Assembly (NCBI RefSeq): GCF_019343495.1
Contig: NZ_CP072549.1
Coordinates: 2,666,001 to 2,730,000, forward strand
DNA: 64,000 nucleotides
Direction of reading: 5' to 3'
Source: Acinetobacter lwoffii
GTDB lineage: Bacteria; Pseudomonadota; Gammaproteobacteria; Pseudomonadales; Moraxellaceae
The notes beneath the pieces are model-generated. The model saw only the letters and a list, made by a program, of their open reading frames with translations, was not told where the DNA came from and did no database searches. Numbering within the stretch: position 1 is the stretch's first letter; each line of letters starts with the position of its first letter. The position numbers and the translations under genes are program-made. Of the stretch, positions 1-8,906 are shown piece after piece.

Positions 1-668
1 AGCGGAGTTAAGCCCATTGAAGTATCTACACTTTTCCCATTCCACACGGCACAGGTCGAGCTACCATTACCCAGATGCGCGGTTAACCAGCCACCTTGTT
101 TGAAACTGCCTGCCAGTTCAGAACCGCGCTCTGAAACATAGGCATGACTAGTCCCGTGGAAACCATAGCGACGTACACCATGGGCGGTATATAGGAATTT
201 CGGTAGGGCATAACGATAAGCATGCGCTGGCATGGTTTGGTGGAAGGCAGTATCAAATACCGCAACCTGTGGTAATTCCGGGAATAAACGTTTGGTAGCT
301 TCAATACCAATCAGGTGTGCCGGATTGTGTAATGGTGCAAGCGGCGTTGCTTCACGAATTTTTTCAATAATCTCGTCATTGATTAGTTCAGCTTTGGTTA
401 GGCTGCCCCCATGTACGACACGGTGACCGATCGCATCCGGACGGTAGTTGGCCAGACGTTCCAGACCGACTTCGAGTGCTTTTTTGTGGTCAGCAAATGG
501 AATGTGGATATCGACCGGCTCATTGCCAACCGTCACGCCTTTAATGCGAGCATTCTCTGTGCCTAAGTTCTCAGCTAAACCATGAATACGGAAATTCTGC
601 TCCTCAAGAAGTAATGCAAACTTGATTGAAGAAGAGCCACAATTAATAACTAATACTGATTTAGACAC
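1..668 (-). CDS. ackA: Acetate kinase AckA, N-terminal part (cut by window edge)
   Basis: Acetate kinase interconverts acetyl phosphate plus ADP with acetate plus ATP in the cytoplasm, as part of the Pta-AckA overflow and acetate-utilisation pathway. About 222 of the usual roughly 400 residues are present. The N-terminal phosphate-binding stretch [10 protein letters not shown] lies at residues 7-16, and a HLGNG motif followed by DTSMGLTP sits close to the window edge. The reading frame starts at a GTG (668-666); no ATG gives the conserved N-terminus. The gene continues past the left edge, so the C-terminal half and the downstream gene (pta is a common neighbour) cannot be seen. Confidence 0.95.
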   Translation of the reverse strand, partial: MSKSVLVINCGSSSIKFALLLEEQNFRIHGLAENLGTENARIKGVTVGNEPVDIHIPFADHKKALEVGLERLANYRPDAIGHRVVHGGSLTKAELINDEIIEKIREATPLAPLHNPAHLIGIEATKRLFPELPQVAVFDTAFHQTMPAHAYRYALPKFLYTAHGVRRYGFHGTSHAYVSERGSELAGSFKQGGWLTAHLGNGSSTCAVWNGKSVDTSMGLTP

Positions 669-1069
669 GATTGATTACCCAATTTTTAATTAAAATTCTC
701 GTCCATTTGCTTGACCCAATTGCGGACAATGAAGCAGCAATCCAGATCAATGAATATGTTTTAACATTTGTTTTTTTTCTGTCCTAGATAGACTTTAGCA
801 GATTAGACTTAAGCATTATCGACCGATTTAACAATAATAACTAAAATTTATCAGTTCATATTTTTCATTTATAAATAAAATGATGCTGAAAATATAATCA
901 ATAAGAATACTCAATTCTGCTTAAATTTAATTTTAGAACAGATTGGTTTTTAGTTTAGCGCCTGAAAAGGCAAATATTGTTTCTAAATACAATTCTATAA
1001 AGAGATTCATCAATAAAATGACCCGAAGGTTCTAATCCATCTATTTCAGTGTCAATTTTTCTGTCCATA
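669..1069. other. AT-rich intergenic region upstream of ackA
   Basis: This 400-bp spacer lies between the ackA start and the proA terminator. It is AT-rich and has no convincing open reading frame. It should hold the ackA promoter on the minus strand, but I could not find a well-spaced -35/-10 pair. No repeat or RNA gene was recognised. Confidence 0.5.
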
Positions 1070-1102
1070 AAAAAAACAGCCTCATAAATGAGGCTGTTTT
1101 TA
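1070..1102 (-). terminator. Rho-independent terminator of proA
   Basis: The inverted repeat AACAGCCTCAT/ATGAGGCTGTT with a 2-nt loop is flanked by A and T runs. It lies just beyond the proA stop codon and would also work on the other strand. Confidence 0.85.
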
Positions 1103-1120
1103 AGTTAGCGATCTGAATAC

Positions 1121-2386
1121 TTATTGGCGAATCTGACCATCGCCAAAGACAATCCATTTCTGCGAAGTCAGGCCTTCAAGACCGACTGGGCCACGAGCAT
1201 GGATTTTATCGGTCGAAATTCCGATTTCTGCGCCTAAGCCATATTCAAAACCATCTGCAAAACGAGTAGAGGCATTGATCATGACCGAACTTGAATCTAC
1301 ACCCGCCAGAAATTCGCGAGCCAGACTGTAGTTTTCTGTAATAATAGAATCAGTATGATGCGAGCCATATTTGTTAATGTGCTCAATGGCTTCTTCTATA
1401 CCAGAAACGACTTTGATCGCCAGAATAGGACCCAGATACTCGATATACCAATCTTCTTCAGTGGCTGTAATTACTGCATCTCCAAGAATACGCTGGGTTT
1501 CCCGGCAACCACGAAGTTCGACTTTTTTCTCTTGGTAAAGCTCCGCGATGCGTGGCAAGAATTCTTCAGCGACTTTTTCATCGACCAGCAGGGTTTCCAT
1601 GGCATTACATACGCCATAGCGATGGGTTTTGGCATTGAGCGCAATCGGCAAGGCTTTCAACAAGTCCGCTTGTGCTTCTACATAGACATGACAGTTGCCA
1701 TCTAAATGTTTGATGACCGGTACGCGTGCTTCCTCGGTAATCCGTTCGATCAGGCTCTTGCCGCCACGAGGCACAATCACATCCACATATTCGGTCATGG
1801 TAATCAACTGGCCCACTGCAGCGCGGTCAGTCGTATTTACCACCTGTACGGCAGCCTCAGGCAAGCCTGCGACTTTCAGGCCATGCTGAATCGCGACTGC
1901 AATTGCCTGATTCGATTCCAGAGCTTCTGAACCGCCCCGTAAAATAATGGCATTGCCTGATTTCAGCGCAAGTGATGCAGCCTCCAACGTGACGTTAGGA
2001 CGTGATTCGTAGATCATGCCGACCACACCCAAAGGCACACGCATCTTGCCCAGTTGAATCCCGGATGGGCGATAAGCCATATCACTAATTTCACCAATCG
2101 GATCTTTCAGGCCAATGACATCTTTCAGGCCCTGTAACATACCTTTAAAGCGCGCGGGGTTGAGTTCTAAGCGATCAAGCAGGGCAGGGTCCAGATTGTT
2201 ATTATGCGCCTTAGTCATATCTTTCTGGTTAGCAACCAAAATAGCAGCTTGGCTATTTTCCAAAGCCGTATAAATAGCGGATAACGCATTATTTTTAGTT
2301 TGGGTGGACGCGCGAGCCAAAATGCGAGACGCTTGGCGTGCCTGCTGTCCTACCGTTTGCATGTATTGTTCAATAGACTCTTGCAT
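1121..2386 (-). CDS. proA: Gamma-glutamyl phosphate reductase ProA
   Basis: ProA performs the NADPH-dependent reduction of L-glutamyl-5-phosphate to glutamate-5-semialdehyde, the second step of proline biosynthesis, in the cytoplasm. It belongs to the aldehyde dehydrogenase superfamily. The catalytic cysteine is at about residue 260 in [11 protein letters not shown], and [14 protein letters not shown] is the cofactor-domain signature. The chosen ATG ([10 protein letters not shown]) gives 421 residues, which I recall as the family length in Acinetobacter. In-frame upstream starts exist at 2413 (MKFLSDQ) and 2452, but neither has a strong ribosome binding site. The gene stands alone, with its own terminator and proB not adjacent. 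Confidence 0.93.
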   Translation of the reverse strand: MQESIEQYMQTVGQQARQASRILARASTQTKNNALSAIYTALENSQAAILVANQKDMTKAHNNNLDPALLDRLELNPARFKGMLQGLKDVIGLKDPIGEISDMAYRPSGIQLGKMRVPLGVVGMIYESRPNVTLEAASLALKSGNAIILRGGSEALESNQAIAVAIQHGLKVAGLPEAAVQVVNTTDRAAVGQLITMTEYVDVIVPRGGKSLIERITEEARVPVIKHLDGNCHVYVEAQADLLKALPIALNAKTHRYGVCNAMETLLVDEKVAEEFLPRIAELYQEKKVELRGCRETQRILGDAVITATEEDWYIEYLGPILAIKVVSGIEEAIEHINKYGSHHTDSIITENYSLAREFLAGVDSSSVMINASTRFADGFEYGLGAEIGISTDKIHARGPVGLEGLTSQKWIVFGDGQIRQ

Positions 2387-2708
2387 AGCGGTTTGATCAC
2401 TTAGAAATTTCATTTCGATATTAACAGCCTGCTGCTGCACAATGAAGCCCATCTATTAAAAATCATCCGTTTTCGCAGACTTCTAAACATTTTGAAATTG
2501 TTTTCTGTTTAAAAGTAGATAAGTGGTCACTGAAGCGGTTGCTTGTGAAAAGCAGCTCTGTATAGAATGAAACACGCGGCATTGATGTCATTTATAATTA
2601 TTAAAGAGCAGGATGCGTGTTCAGGCACACCGGAATGCGCCTGAAATATAAAATCTGTTAAGCATGACTTGCACAATAAAAATAAGGCAAGGACGGAGGA
2701 AAAGGAAT
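2387..2708. other. Divergent intergenic region between proA and the hydrolase gene
   Basis: This region should carry the divergent promoters of proA (minus) and the alpha/beta hydrolase (plus). A purine-rich Shine-Dalgarno tract (GGACGGAGGAAAAGGAAT) directly precedes the ATG at 2709 and fixes that start. Apart from that I see no operator or RNA gene. Confidence 0.5.
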
Positions 2709-4046
2709 ATGAATTCCATTATCCACATGGACGCCCATGTATTGGAACAACATAGACACGATGGTTTTTTTGATTTTTATGATAAGCACAGTTTTAAGCA
2801 GCCACCACGCACCACCTGGATGGATGGCTGGAAAATCGAATATATGGCGATCGCCCGTCCGGATACCTTACATTTAAGACCCATGGTGATTATTGGGGGA
2901 GCTTTCCAGAATTTTAATTCCTACAAATACTGTGTAGAACAGCTTTTTGATGCAGGTCCCATCATTCTGATTGACCTACCGTCCATGGGGGCCAACCAGC
3001 AGATTAGTAATGTCGATACGGGGCTGTCTGCCGGAACACTGGAGCTTGAAGACCTTGCTGCGATGCTGGGGCGCTGGCTGGAACAGATGCAGCTGCCGCA
3101 AGTGGCAATTCTAGGCATGTCCTTGGGTTCAGTGGTGGCTTCCTGTTTGGCAGATCAGCGTCCTGAACTGGTCGATCGGATGATCCTGATGGGTGTGATG
3201 CAGAAAACCCGTAAAAGCTGGCGGATGCTGCTGGAAGAGTCTTTGCATCTAATGAAAGAACAGCGTATGGATGAATTTGGTCAGGCCGTCATTTTGTACC
3301 TGGTGAATCATGCACGTTTAACAGAAACCCGGATGTCACCGACTGCAAAGCGTTTGTTCTTTAAACAGATGGCGGAATTTACGGCCACCGAACAGGATCG
3401 TTATGATATTAACTGCAACCGTTTATTGCGTCTGACCAATGTGCCGATTCCGCAGTGCAAAGTGCTGGTGGCATGTGGACAGTATGACAGTTTTACTTTG
3501 CCACATGAGAATGCGAATTTTGCCCTGCAATGCCCGGATATGCAGTACGTGCAAATTGCAGGCGCCGATCATGTACCGCAGTTGCAACGTCGTAAAGAAA
3601 CCATGCATCTGTTTGCAACTTTCTTGTGTGATGAGCCTGTGGATCAACTGGAAGGAATTATTCCATTCACTCGCGAACAGATACAGCAGCTTGAACGTCG
3701 CGGTGAAGAGAGGATTCAGGTGCAAGATTCACAGCGTTTCCTCAGTCATCGTCATTCTGATCTCATTTTAAAAGCAGAGATTGTGGACATGAATTTCTTC
3801 GGAGTATTGCTGGAGTTAGATGCAGAACAGGCTGCGCATGCAACAACTTATCCACGTGATTTGGCCTTGCATCTGGAAGATGAAACAGGGGGATTTCAGA
3901 TTGAATGCCTAATCTTTGAACAGGATGATACTCAGCTGCGTGCCTTATTCAAACATGGCAGTTTTGAAGTCGCAGAACGCTTATTACGCTTTGTACAAAT
4001 GCAAAAAGTACTGTCACAAACTGAAGTATTTGATGCGGCAATTTAA
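2709..4046 (+). CDS. Alpha/beta-fold hydrolase with C-terminal PilZ-like segment
   Basis: This is a 445-residue protein. Its N-terminal two thirds form an alpha/beta hydrolase, with nucleophile elbow GMSLG (Ser138), a probable acid Asp260 (GQYDSF) and His288 (GADHVPQ). Substrate is unknown. After about residue 320 the hydrolase fold ends and a further domain begins. That domain has RRGEER (R331 and R335, matching RxxxR) and, 25 residues later, DMNFFG (D360-G365), close to the D/N-x-S-x-x-G box of PilZ c-di-GMP receptors but with Asn in place of Ser. No signal peptide or membrane segment is seen, so it is probably cytoplasmic. The start at 2709 is chosen for its strong SD; an upstream in-frame ATG at 2664 would add an unlikely basic leader. 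The PilZ assignment is inference from motifs only. Confidence 0.85.
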   Translation: MNSIIHMDAHVLEQHRHDGFFDFYDKHSFKQPPRTTWMDGWKIEYMAIARPDTLHLRPMVIIGGAFQNFNSYKYCVEQLFDAGPIILIDLPSMGANQQISNVDTGLSAGTLELEDLAAMLGRWLEQMQLPQVAILGMSLGSVVASCLADQRPELVDRMILMGVMQKTRKSWRMLLEESLHLMKEQRMDEFGQAVILYLVNHARLTETRMSPTAKRLFFKQMAEFTATEQDRYDINCNRLLRLTNVPIPQCKVLVACGQYDSFTLPHENANFALQCPDMQYVQIAGADHVPQLQRRKETMHLFATFLCDEPVDQLEGIIPFTREQIQQLERRGEERIQVQDSQRFLSHRHSDLILKAEIVDMNFFGVLLELDAEQAAHATTYPRDLALHLEDETGGFQIECLIFEQDDTQLRALFKHGSFEVAERLLRFVQMQKVLSQTEVFDAAI

Positions 4047-4059
4047 AAACATCATCTTT

Positions 4060-4091
4060 AAAAAACAGCGTACTTAAACGCTGTTTTTTTT
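4060..4091. terminator. Bidirectional terminator between convergent genes
   Basis: The stem AACAGCGT/ACGCTGTT is flanked by an A run on the left and eight T on the right. It serves the hydrolase gene and overlaps the last codons of the convergent methyltransferase gene. Confidence 0.8.
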
Positions 4092-4937
4092 CACGGCATG
4101 AATCATCCAGACCAGATCACCCAAATGTTCATCCTGTTCATGAGTCGGGTTTTGCTGACGAGGCTCGGCAAAATAACGTTGTGGTTGTTGTACCTCAACC
4201 TGGTCAAATCCTGCATCTTGAAAAAAGTGCTGCAGTTCTTGGGGGGATTTAAAATGAAAGGTAAACGCACTGCGAGACATGAATTTAAGCAGGCGGCTAC
4301 AGCTCCAGATAAAGTTCGCCAGTTTATTTTTCACCGGTTCGGGATAAATATCGCTGAGATAGTGAACTGCCGGGAAATACTGCGCATTTTCTGTAATACC
4401 CTGCATCAGAATGCGTAACATATGTTGATCAAAATAATTAATCAGCCCTTCACTAATGATGACCAAGGGCTGGTTTCGGTCAAACATCTGAAAAATACAG
4501 TCCAGCTCTTCACTAAAAATATCGGCAGTCAGGACTTCAGGGGCATGCTGATCGATTTGCTGTAAAGCCTGCGTCTTGATCTCGGCCATATCGGGCAGAT
4601 CCAGTTCACGATAATTAATCTCGGGAAATTTCTGTCTGAAATTCCAGCTGCGTGGAGATAGTCCGCAGGCAATTTCAAGAACCTGAAGTTGTGGGTGTTG
4701 CTCAATTAGTTGACACAGATGCTCATCAATCATCTGATGGCGCTGCTTAAGTGTAGTCCGCATGCTACCGCCGACATGACGTTCTGCCCAGGATTCAAGT
4801 GGATGAAGCAGTTTGGCCAGAAACTTGCCTTTGGATGTAGCAAAGGCTGGATGTGAGATTCCCATTTGATACCAGATATAGCCGGTATAGTGCGCCGTAA
4901 AAGAAATATGGCGATGTTGCGAAAGTGAGTCTGTCAT
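4074..4937 (-). CDS. Class I SAM-dependent methyltransferase (LCMT/PPM1-like)
   Basis: This 287-residue cytoplasmic protein has a Rossmann-type SAM-binding motif I, VLEIACGLSPRSWNF, from about residue 86, and an acidic motif II, YRELDLPDM, about 25 residues later. ISEGLINYF resembles the post-I region of leucine-carboxyl/O-methyltransferase-like proteins (PPM1 family). The methyl acceptor is unknown. An ATG at 5039 would add 34 poorly conserved residues, but AAGGTCAG stands at SD distance before the ATG at 4937, which I prefer. It lies downstream of nagZ on the same strand but is separated from it by a terminator, so it is probably transcribed on its own. Confidence 0.8.
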   Translation of the reverse strand: MTDSLSQHRHISFTAHYTGYIWYQMGISHPAFATSKGKFLAKLLHPLESWAERHVGGSMRTTLKQRHQMIDEHLCQLIEQHPQLQVLEIACGLSPRSWNFRQKFPEINYRELDLPDMAEIKTQALQQIDQHAPEVLTADIFSEELDCIFQMFDRNQPLVIISEGLINYFDQHMLRILMQGITENAQYFPAVHYLSDIYPEPVKNKLANFIWSCSRLLKFMSRSAFTFHFKSPQELQHFFQDAGFDQVEVQQPQRYFAEPRQQNPTHEQDEHLGDLVWMIHAVKKNSV

Positions 4938-5006
4938 ATTTGTTCTGACCTTATTGTTATTTTTAAGTTGATTAAATAATAGTGTGACCTTTTCATTACT
5001 ATAATT

Positions 5007-5035
5007 AAAAAGGAACACCTTGTCGTGTCCCTTTT
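5007..5035 (-). terminator. Terminator of nagZ
   Basis: The stem AAAAAGG-ACAC/GTGT-CCTTTTT has a 6-nt loop and is followed on the minus strand by TTTTTAATTATAG. It lies just after the nagZ stop codon. Confidence 0.75.
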
Positions 5036-5060
5036 TCATATTGATTGGATTTAAAAAGTT

Positions 5061-6083
5061 TTAGCTGGATTGCTGTTTAAATGCCAGTATTTCATTACGG
5101 ATCTCGCGCCATTCTTCACCCAGATCCAGTTCATCACCAATCTGGATGTTCGGGATGTTGCCGCGCATGCGTTCCAGGCGTTGCTGGTTCGGGAGGGGCA
5201 GATCTTCAATTCCTTCCAGTGCAATACATTGTGCTGCACGATCATTGCAGACCAGACCCATATCACAACCAGCTTTGAGTGCGGCCTGAATTCGGACATC
5301 GGCACCGCCTGCGACACATGCGGCCTGCATGCTTAAATCATCCGAGAACAAGACGCCGTCAAAGCCCAGCTCCTGACGTAAAACCTTCTGAATCCAGAAT
5401 TCCGAGAAGCCTGCCGGATTAGGATCAACCTGACTATAGATGACATGAGCCGGCATCAGCGCATCCAGTTGTGGTTGCAGTTGGATAAATGTTTGCATAT
5501 CTTTTTGCTGGATTTCTGCATAGGAGCGCGTATCAATTGCTGCAGCAACATGTGAATCCGCTTTGACTGAGCCATGACCTGGGAAATGTTTACCAGTTGA
5601 AGCCATGCCGGCACGTTTCATGCCGTGCAGAAATGCACCAGCCAGCGGAATAATATCCTGAATATTTTGCGCGAAACTGCGATCGCCGATCACATCACTG
5701 ATGTCATTCAAGTCCAGTACCGGTGCAAAGCTGAAATCAATGCCGACAGCCAGTACTTCAGTCGCCATCAGCCAGCCGCATTTTTCAGCCAGTTCAAGGG
5801 CACGCTGTGGATCGCGCGTATAAAGTTCGCCAAATTTCCCCATGGCAGGCAGCAGGGTAAAGCCTTGTCTTAAACGCTGGACACGACCGCCTTCCTGATC
5901 TACCGCAATTAAAATATCAGGATGCACCTGACGCATATGATCGGTCAAAGCACGGACTTGCGCCGGAGATTCGATATTGCGACCAAATAAAATCACTCCA
6001 CCGACTTGCGGCGCACTTAATAGTTCAATATCTTCTTGAGTGAGGGTTGTGCCTGCGATGTCGAGCATCAATGCGCCAATCAT
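5061..6083 (-). CDS. nagZ: Beta-N-acetylhexosaminidase NagZ
   Basis: NagZ is a cytoplasmic family GH3 glycosidase that removes N-acetylglucosamine from anhydromuropeptides during peptidoglycan recycling. In many Gram-negatives its product also feeds the AmpR signal for beta-lactamase. The 340 residues match the family length. Visible marks are AVDQEGGRVQR at 60-70, the KHFPGHG signature at 165-171 with the DSH loop at 176-178 (the usual His general acid/base), and the nucleophile Asp in FSDDLSM near 248. No signal peptide is present, as expected. The gene ends at its own terminator. Confidence 0.96.
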   Translation of the reverse strand: MIGALMLDIAGTTLTQEDIELLSAPQVGGVILFGRNIESPAQVRALTDHMRQVHPDILIAVDQEGGRVQRLRQGFTLLPAMGKFGELYTRDPQRALELAEKCGWLMATEVLAVGIDFSFAPVLDLNDISDVIGDRSFAQNIQDIIPLAGAFLHGMKRAGMASTGKHFPGHGSVKADSHVAAAIDTRSYAEIQQKDMQTFIQLQPQLDALMPAHVIYSQVDPNPAGFSEFWIQKVLRQELGFDGVLFSDDLSMQAACVAGGADVRIQAALKAGCDMGLVCNDRAAQCIALEGIEDLPLPNQQRLERMRGNIPNIQIGDELDLGEEWREIRNEILAFKQQSS

Positions 6084-6140
6084 ATGCGGAATCCGTTTTA
6101 GAGTTTTTCGGAGAAAACAATACCTGAATTCTGCAATGAT

Positions 6141-6170
6141 TTGCTACACTTTGTCAGCACAGAATATGAT
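6141..6170 (+). promoter_or_regulatory. Candidate sigma70 promoter of prc
   Basis: TTGCTA (-35) and TATGAT (-10) are separated by 18 bp, about 115 bp upstream of the prc start. Prediction by eye. Confidence 0.45.
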
Positions 6171-6283
6171 AAAACTACACGACATAAACATATTAAGTTG
6201 TTTAAGATGCTGAATACGTTAAATTCTGGTCGAAAAGCAACACGGTCACATTGGTCTCTAGGCCAAGGAAGTACGAATTATTT

Positions 6284-8470
6284 ATGAAATTTCAAACTAT
6301 AGCTTGCGCAGTTGCGATTGCGACAGGTGGATTCTTTTTTACCCATGTAGTGAATGATGCGATTGCGGCCAATAGTAATGAAGTGGTCAGTAAAGCAATT
6401 CAGCCATCTCAAGAGCAGGCGCTGGTGTCACGTCAGCTGGCAACCCTGGTTGACCGTCAGCATTATTTAAATATGCGTCTGGATGCCCAGACTTCGCAGC
6501 GTATTTTTGATTTCTATATTGATAGTCTTGATCCGGAACACAGTCTGTTTCTGGCCCCAGAAGTTGAAAACTATAAGAAACGCTATGGTGCCAATTTTGG
6601 TGCCAATCTGAAAGCCGGCAACTTGTCTGGTCCTTATGAAATGCATGCGCAATATCAACAGCGCTTGCACCAGTTCTACAACTATATGTTGAATGAGCTG
6701 AAAAAACCGCAGAATCTGAATCAGCCAAATGTTTATATCGAAACGGATCGTGAGAAAGCGCCATTCTTTAAAACTGAGGCTGAACAGCGTGCGCACTGGT
6801 CAAAAATGCTGGTGTCTCAGCTGATCAATCTGACCATCAGTAAAGAAGAGGAATTGGCCAAGCAGAAAGCGCTGAAAGCCAATCCGGAATTGGCCAATGG
6901 ACAAGACCTGACTGGTCCTGAAGATCTAACGCCTGCGCAAACCTTGACCAAGCGTTATACCCGTCAACTGGAACGTCTCAGCCGCGTCAAAAGTGATGAT
7001 GTGCTCGACAAGACACTGAACGCGATGATGCTGACTTATGATCCCCACAGTAATTACTTCCCGCCTGTGGATGCGATGGAGTTGAATCGTCAGACCACTT
7101 TACAGCTGGAAGGCGTCGGCGTATCGATTCGTCCGGAGCGTGGCAATGAAGATTATACCAAGATTGAAACCATCGTTGAAGGTGGTCCGGCCAGCAAATC
7201 CGGTCAAGTTAAATCAGGTGATCGTATCATTGGTGTAGCCCAAGACGGCGAGCAAATGGTCGATGTCATTGGCTGGCCAAGTAATGAAATTGTCGGTCTG
7301 ATTCGTGGTAAACGTGGCACGAAAGTCACTCTACGCTTACTCGGTGCGGGTGCTGCCATGGGGCAGGCACGTAATGTGACCATTACCCGCGATGTGATTC
7401 AGGAAGAAGATGCCGGTGTACGTACGCGTGTAGTCGACATTCAACGCGATGGCAAGAAATATCAATATGGTGTGATCGAAATTCCATCGTTCTACCTGAA
7501 CTATCGTGCACGCCGTGCCGGTACCGATTATCGTTCGGTGTCTGAAGATACCAACAAAGCCTTGAAAGAGCTGGCAGCGAAGAATGTTGCCGGGATTATT
7601 GTCGATTTACGGAATAACCCAGGTGGTTCACTGGAAGAAGTGGCGCGTATGTTGGGGCAGGTGATCAAGTCTGGTCCAGTGGTGCAGATCCGTGATGGCA
7701 ATGGCAATGTCAGCGTCTTTGAAGATGATGATGGCGGTGCACAAACTTATGCTGGTCCATTGGCAGTGATGGTGAATCTGGCCTCTGCATCGGCCAGTGA
7801 AATTTACTCTGCTGCGATTCAGGATTATGAGCGCGGGATTGTGATTGGCAGTACCACCACAGGTAAAGGTACAGCACAGGTACAACTGGATAGTCTGGCG
7901 CATGGTCAGGCGACATTGACACAGCGTAAATTCTACCGTGTGACTGGTGGCAGTACCCAGAATAAAGGGGTCGTTCCGGACATTAAACTGGTCGATATTT
8001 ATAACGAAGAGTTTGGCGAGCGTAAGGCTAAAAATGCCTTGCAGTGGGATACCATTCCAACGGCACCATTTAAACGTGAAGGTGCAGTACAGAAATACGT
8101 TCCTGAATTGGCTAAACTTTCTCAGCAAAGGGTCACACTGGATTCTCAGTTCAAATATTTAGAACAGCGTAAAGCAGTGATGAAGAAAGCTGAGGAAGAA
8201 AAGCGTCAGGTACTGGATTTGCAACAGCGTAAGGCTGAGTTGATTGCTATGGAGCAAAAAACGCTGGACGCAGAAAACACTCGCCGTGCCGCAACAGGTC
8301 TGAAACCTTATCCAAATTGGGAAAGTTATCAGGCTTCACTGGATGCCTTGATTGAAACACGTGCCAAGATGAAGGCCAAAGAACGTCCGGCTTTGCCTGA
8401 AGAAGAAGCTTTTGTGATTGAAGCGGCAAATGTGTTACTGGATTATGCCAACTTACAGAAAAAATCCTAA
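6284..8470 (+). CDS. prc: Carboxy-terminal processing protease Prc (Tsp), family S41
   Basis: This periplasmic PDZ protease cleaves proteins from their C-terminus and in Gram-negatives trims envelope proteins and peptidoglycan hydrolases. The 728 residues begin with a signal peptide (MKFQTIACAVAIATGGFFF). A long N-terminal region is followed by a PDZ domain (about 280-370, EGVGVSIRPERG and GQVKSGDRIIGV). The S41 core has the Ser-Lys dyad at Ser503 (in SASASEIYSAAIQDY) and Lys528 (GSTTTGKGTAQ), with Asp514 also conserved. The C-terminal tail is charged and helical. The ATG at 6284 is preferred over the upstream in-frame TTG at 6251 because it gives a proper signal peptide and follows CCAAGGAAG. 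Confidence 0.95.
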   Translation: MKFQTIACAVAIATGGFFFTHVVNDAIAANSNEVVSKAIQPSQEQALVSRQLATLVDRQHYLNMRLDAQTSQRIFDFYIDSLDPEHSLFLAPEVENYKKRYGANFGANLKAGNLSGPYEMHAQYQQRLHQFYNYMLNELKKPQNLNQPNVYIETDREKAPFFKTEAEQRAHWSKMLVSQLINLTISKEEELAKQKALKANPELANGQDLTGPEDLTPAQTLTKRYTRQLERLSRVKSDDVLDKTLNAMMLTYDPHSNYFPPVDAMELNRQTTLQLEGVGVSIRPERGNEDYTKIETIVEGGPASKSGQVKSGDRIIGVAQDGEQMVDVIGWPSNEIVGLIRGKRGTKVTLRLLGAGAAMGQARNVTITRDVIQEEDAGVRTRVVDIQRDGKKYQYGVIEIPSFYLNYRARRAGTDYRSVSEDTNKALKELAAKNVAGIIVDLRNNPGGSLEEVARMLGQVIKSGPVVQIRDGNGNVSVFEDDDGGAQTYAGPLAVMVNLASASASEIYSAAIQDYERGIVIGSTTTGKGTAQVQLDSLAHGQATLTQRKFYRVTGGSTQNKGVVPDIKLVDIYNEEFGERKAKNALQWDTIPTAPFKREGAVQKYVPELAKLSQQRVTLDSQFKYLEQRKAVMKKAEEEKRQVLDLQQRKAELIAMEQKTLDAENTRRAATGLKPYPNWESYQASLDALIETRAKMKAKERPALPEEEAFVIEAANVLLDYANLQKKS

Positions 8471-8496
8471 GATTTAACTTTATTTATCATTCATTA

Positions 8497-8529
8497 AAAT
8501 AGCCTGTTTCGACAGGCTATTTTTTTTAT
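8497..8529 (+). terminator. Terminator of prc
   Basis: The stem AAATAGCCTG/CAGGCTATTT with loop TTTCGA is followed by a T run. Confidence 0.88.
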
Positions 8530-8906
8530 TTTGAAAATCTGTACAAAAGACCAAATAAAATTTTGCTATGAAGTGCCATCTGTCTAAATAAAAAGAAAAA
8601 AATTGTGATAGTGATCGAATAAATGAGCTAAAAAAATGAAGCTAAATATTTGCTTAAATTTGAAACACTTCTAATATATAAGTTGTATTTTATTTTTATG
8701 TTGAGTCTTATTTTTGGGGCAATTCTCAACTTCAAAAGAAAGAAATATAAAGTCGAAATTTTAGTTAAGACTGATGCTGTTGCAAATCAATTGGCTTGTA
8801 TGGATGGTCAGTCTTGAGATTTTACTGAGTTCAAATTTGACCGGGTGAAAATGGAAATATCAGTGCAGAGCATAATAAAAATGATCACCGATGGGGAACA
8901 TTTTAT
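8530..8906. other. AT-rich intergenic region before the GGDEF-EAL gene
   Basis: The spacer is 377 bp long and AT-rich. It must carry the promoter of the following gene, but no good consensus pair was identified. A GGGGAA ribosome binding site precedes the ATG at 8907. No open reading frame or repeat is convincing here. Confidence 0.45.

Noticed and set aside
4098..4418. 106-codon plus-strand frame
   Set aside because: It lies antisense to the methyltransferase gene, which has clear SAM-binding motifs; the frame has no recognisable features.
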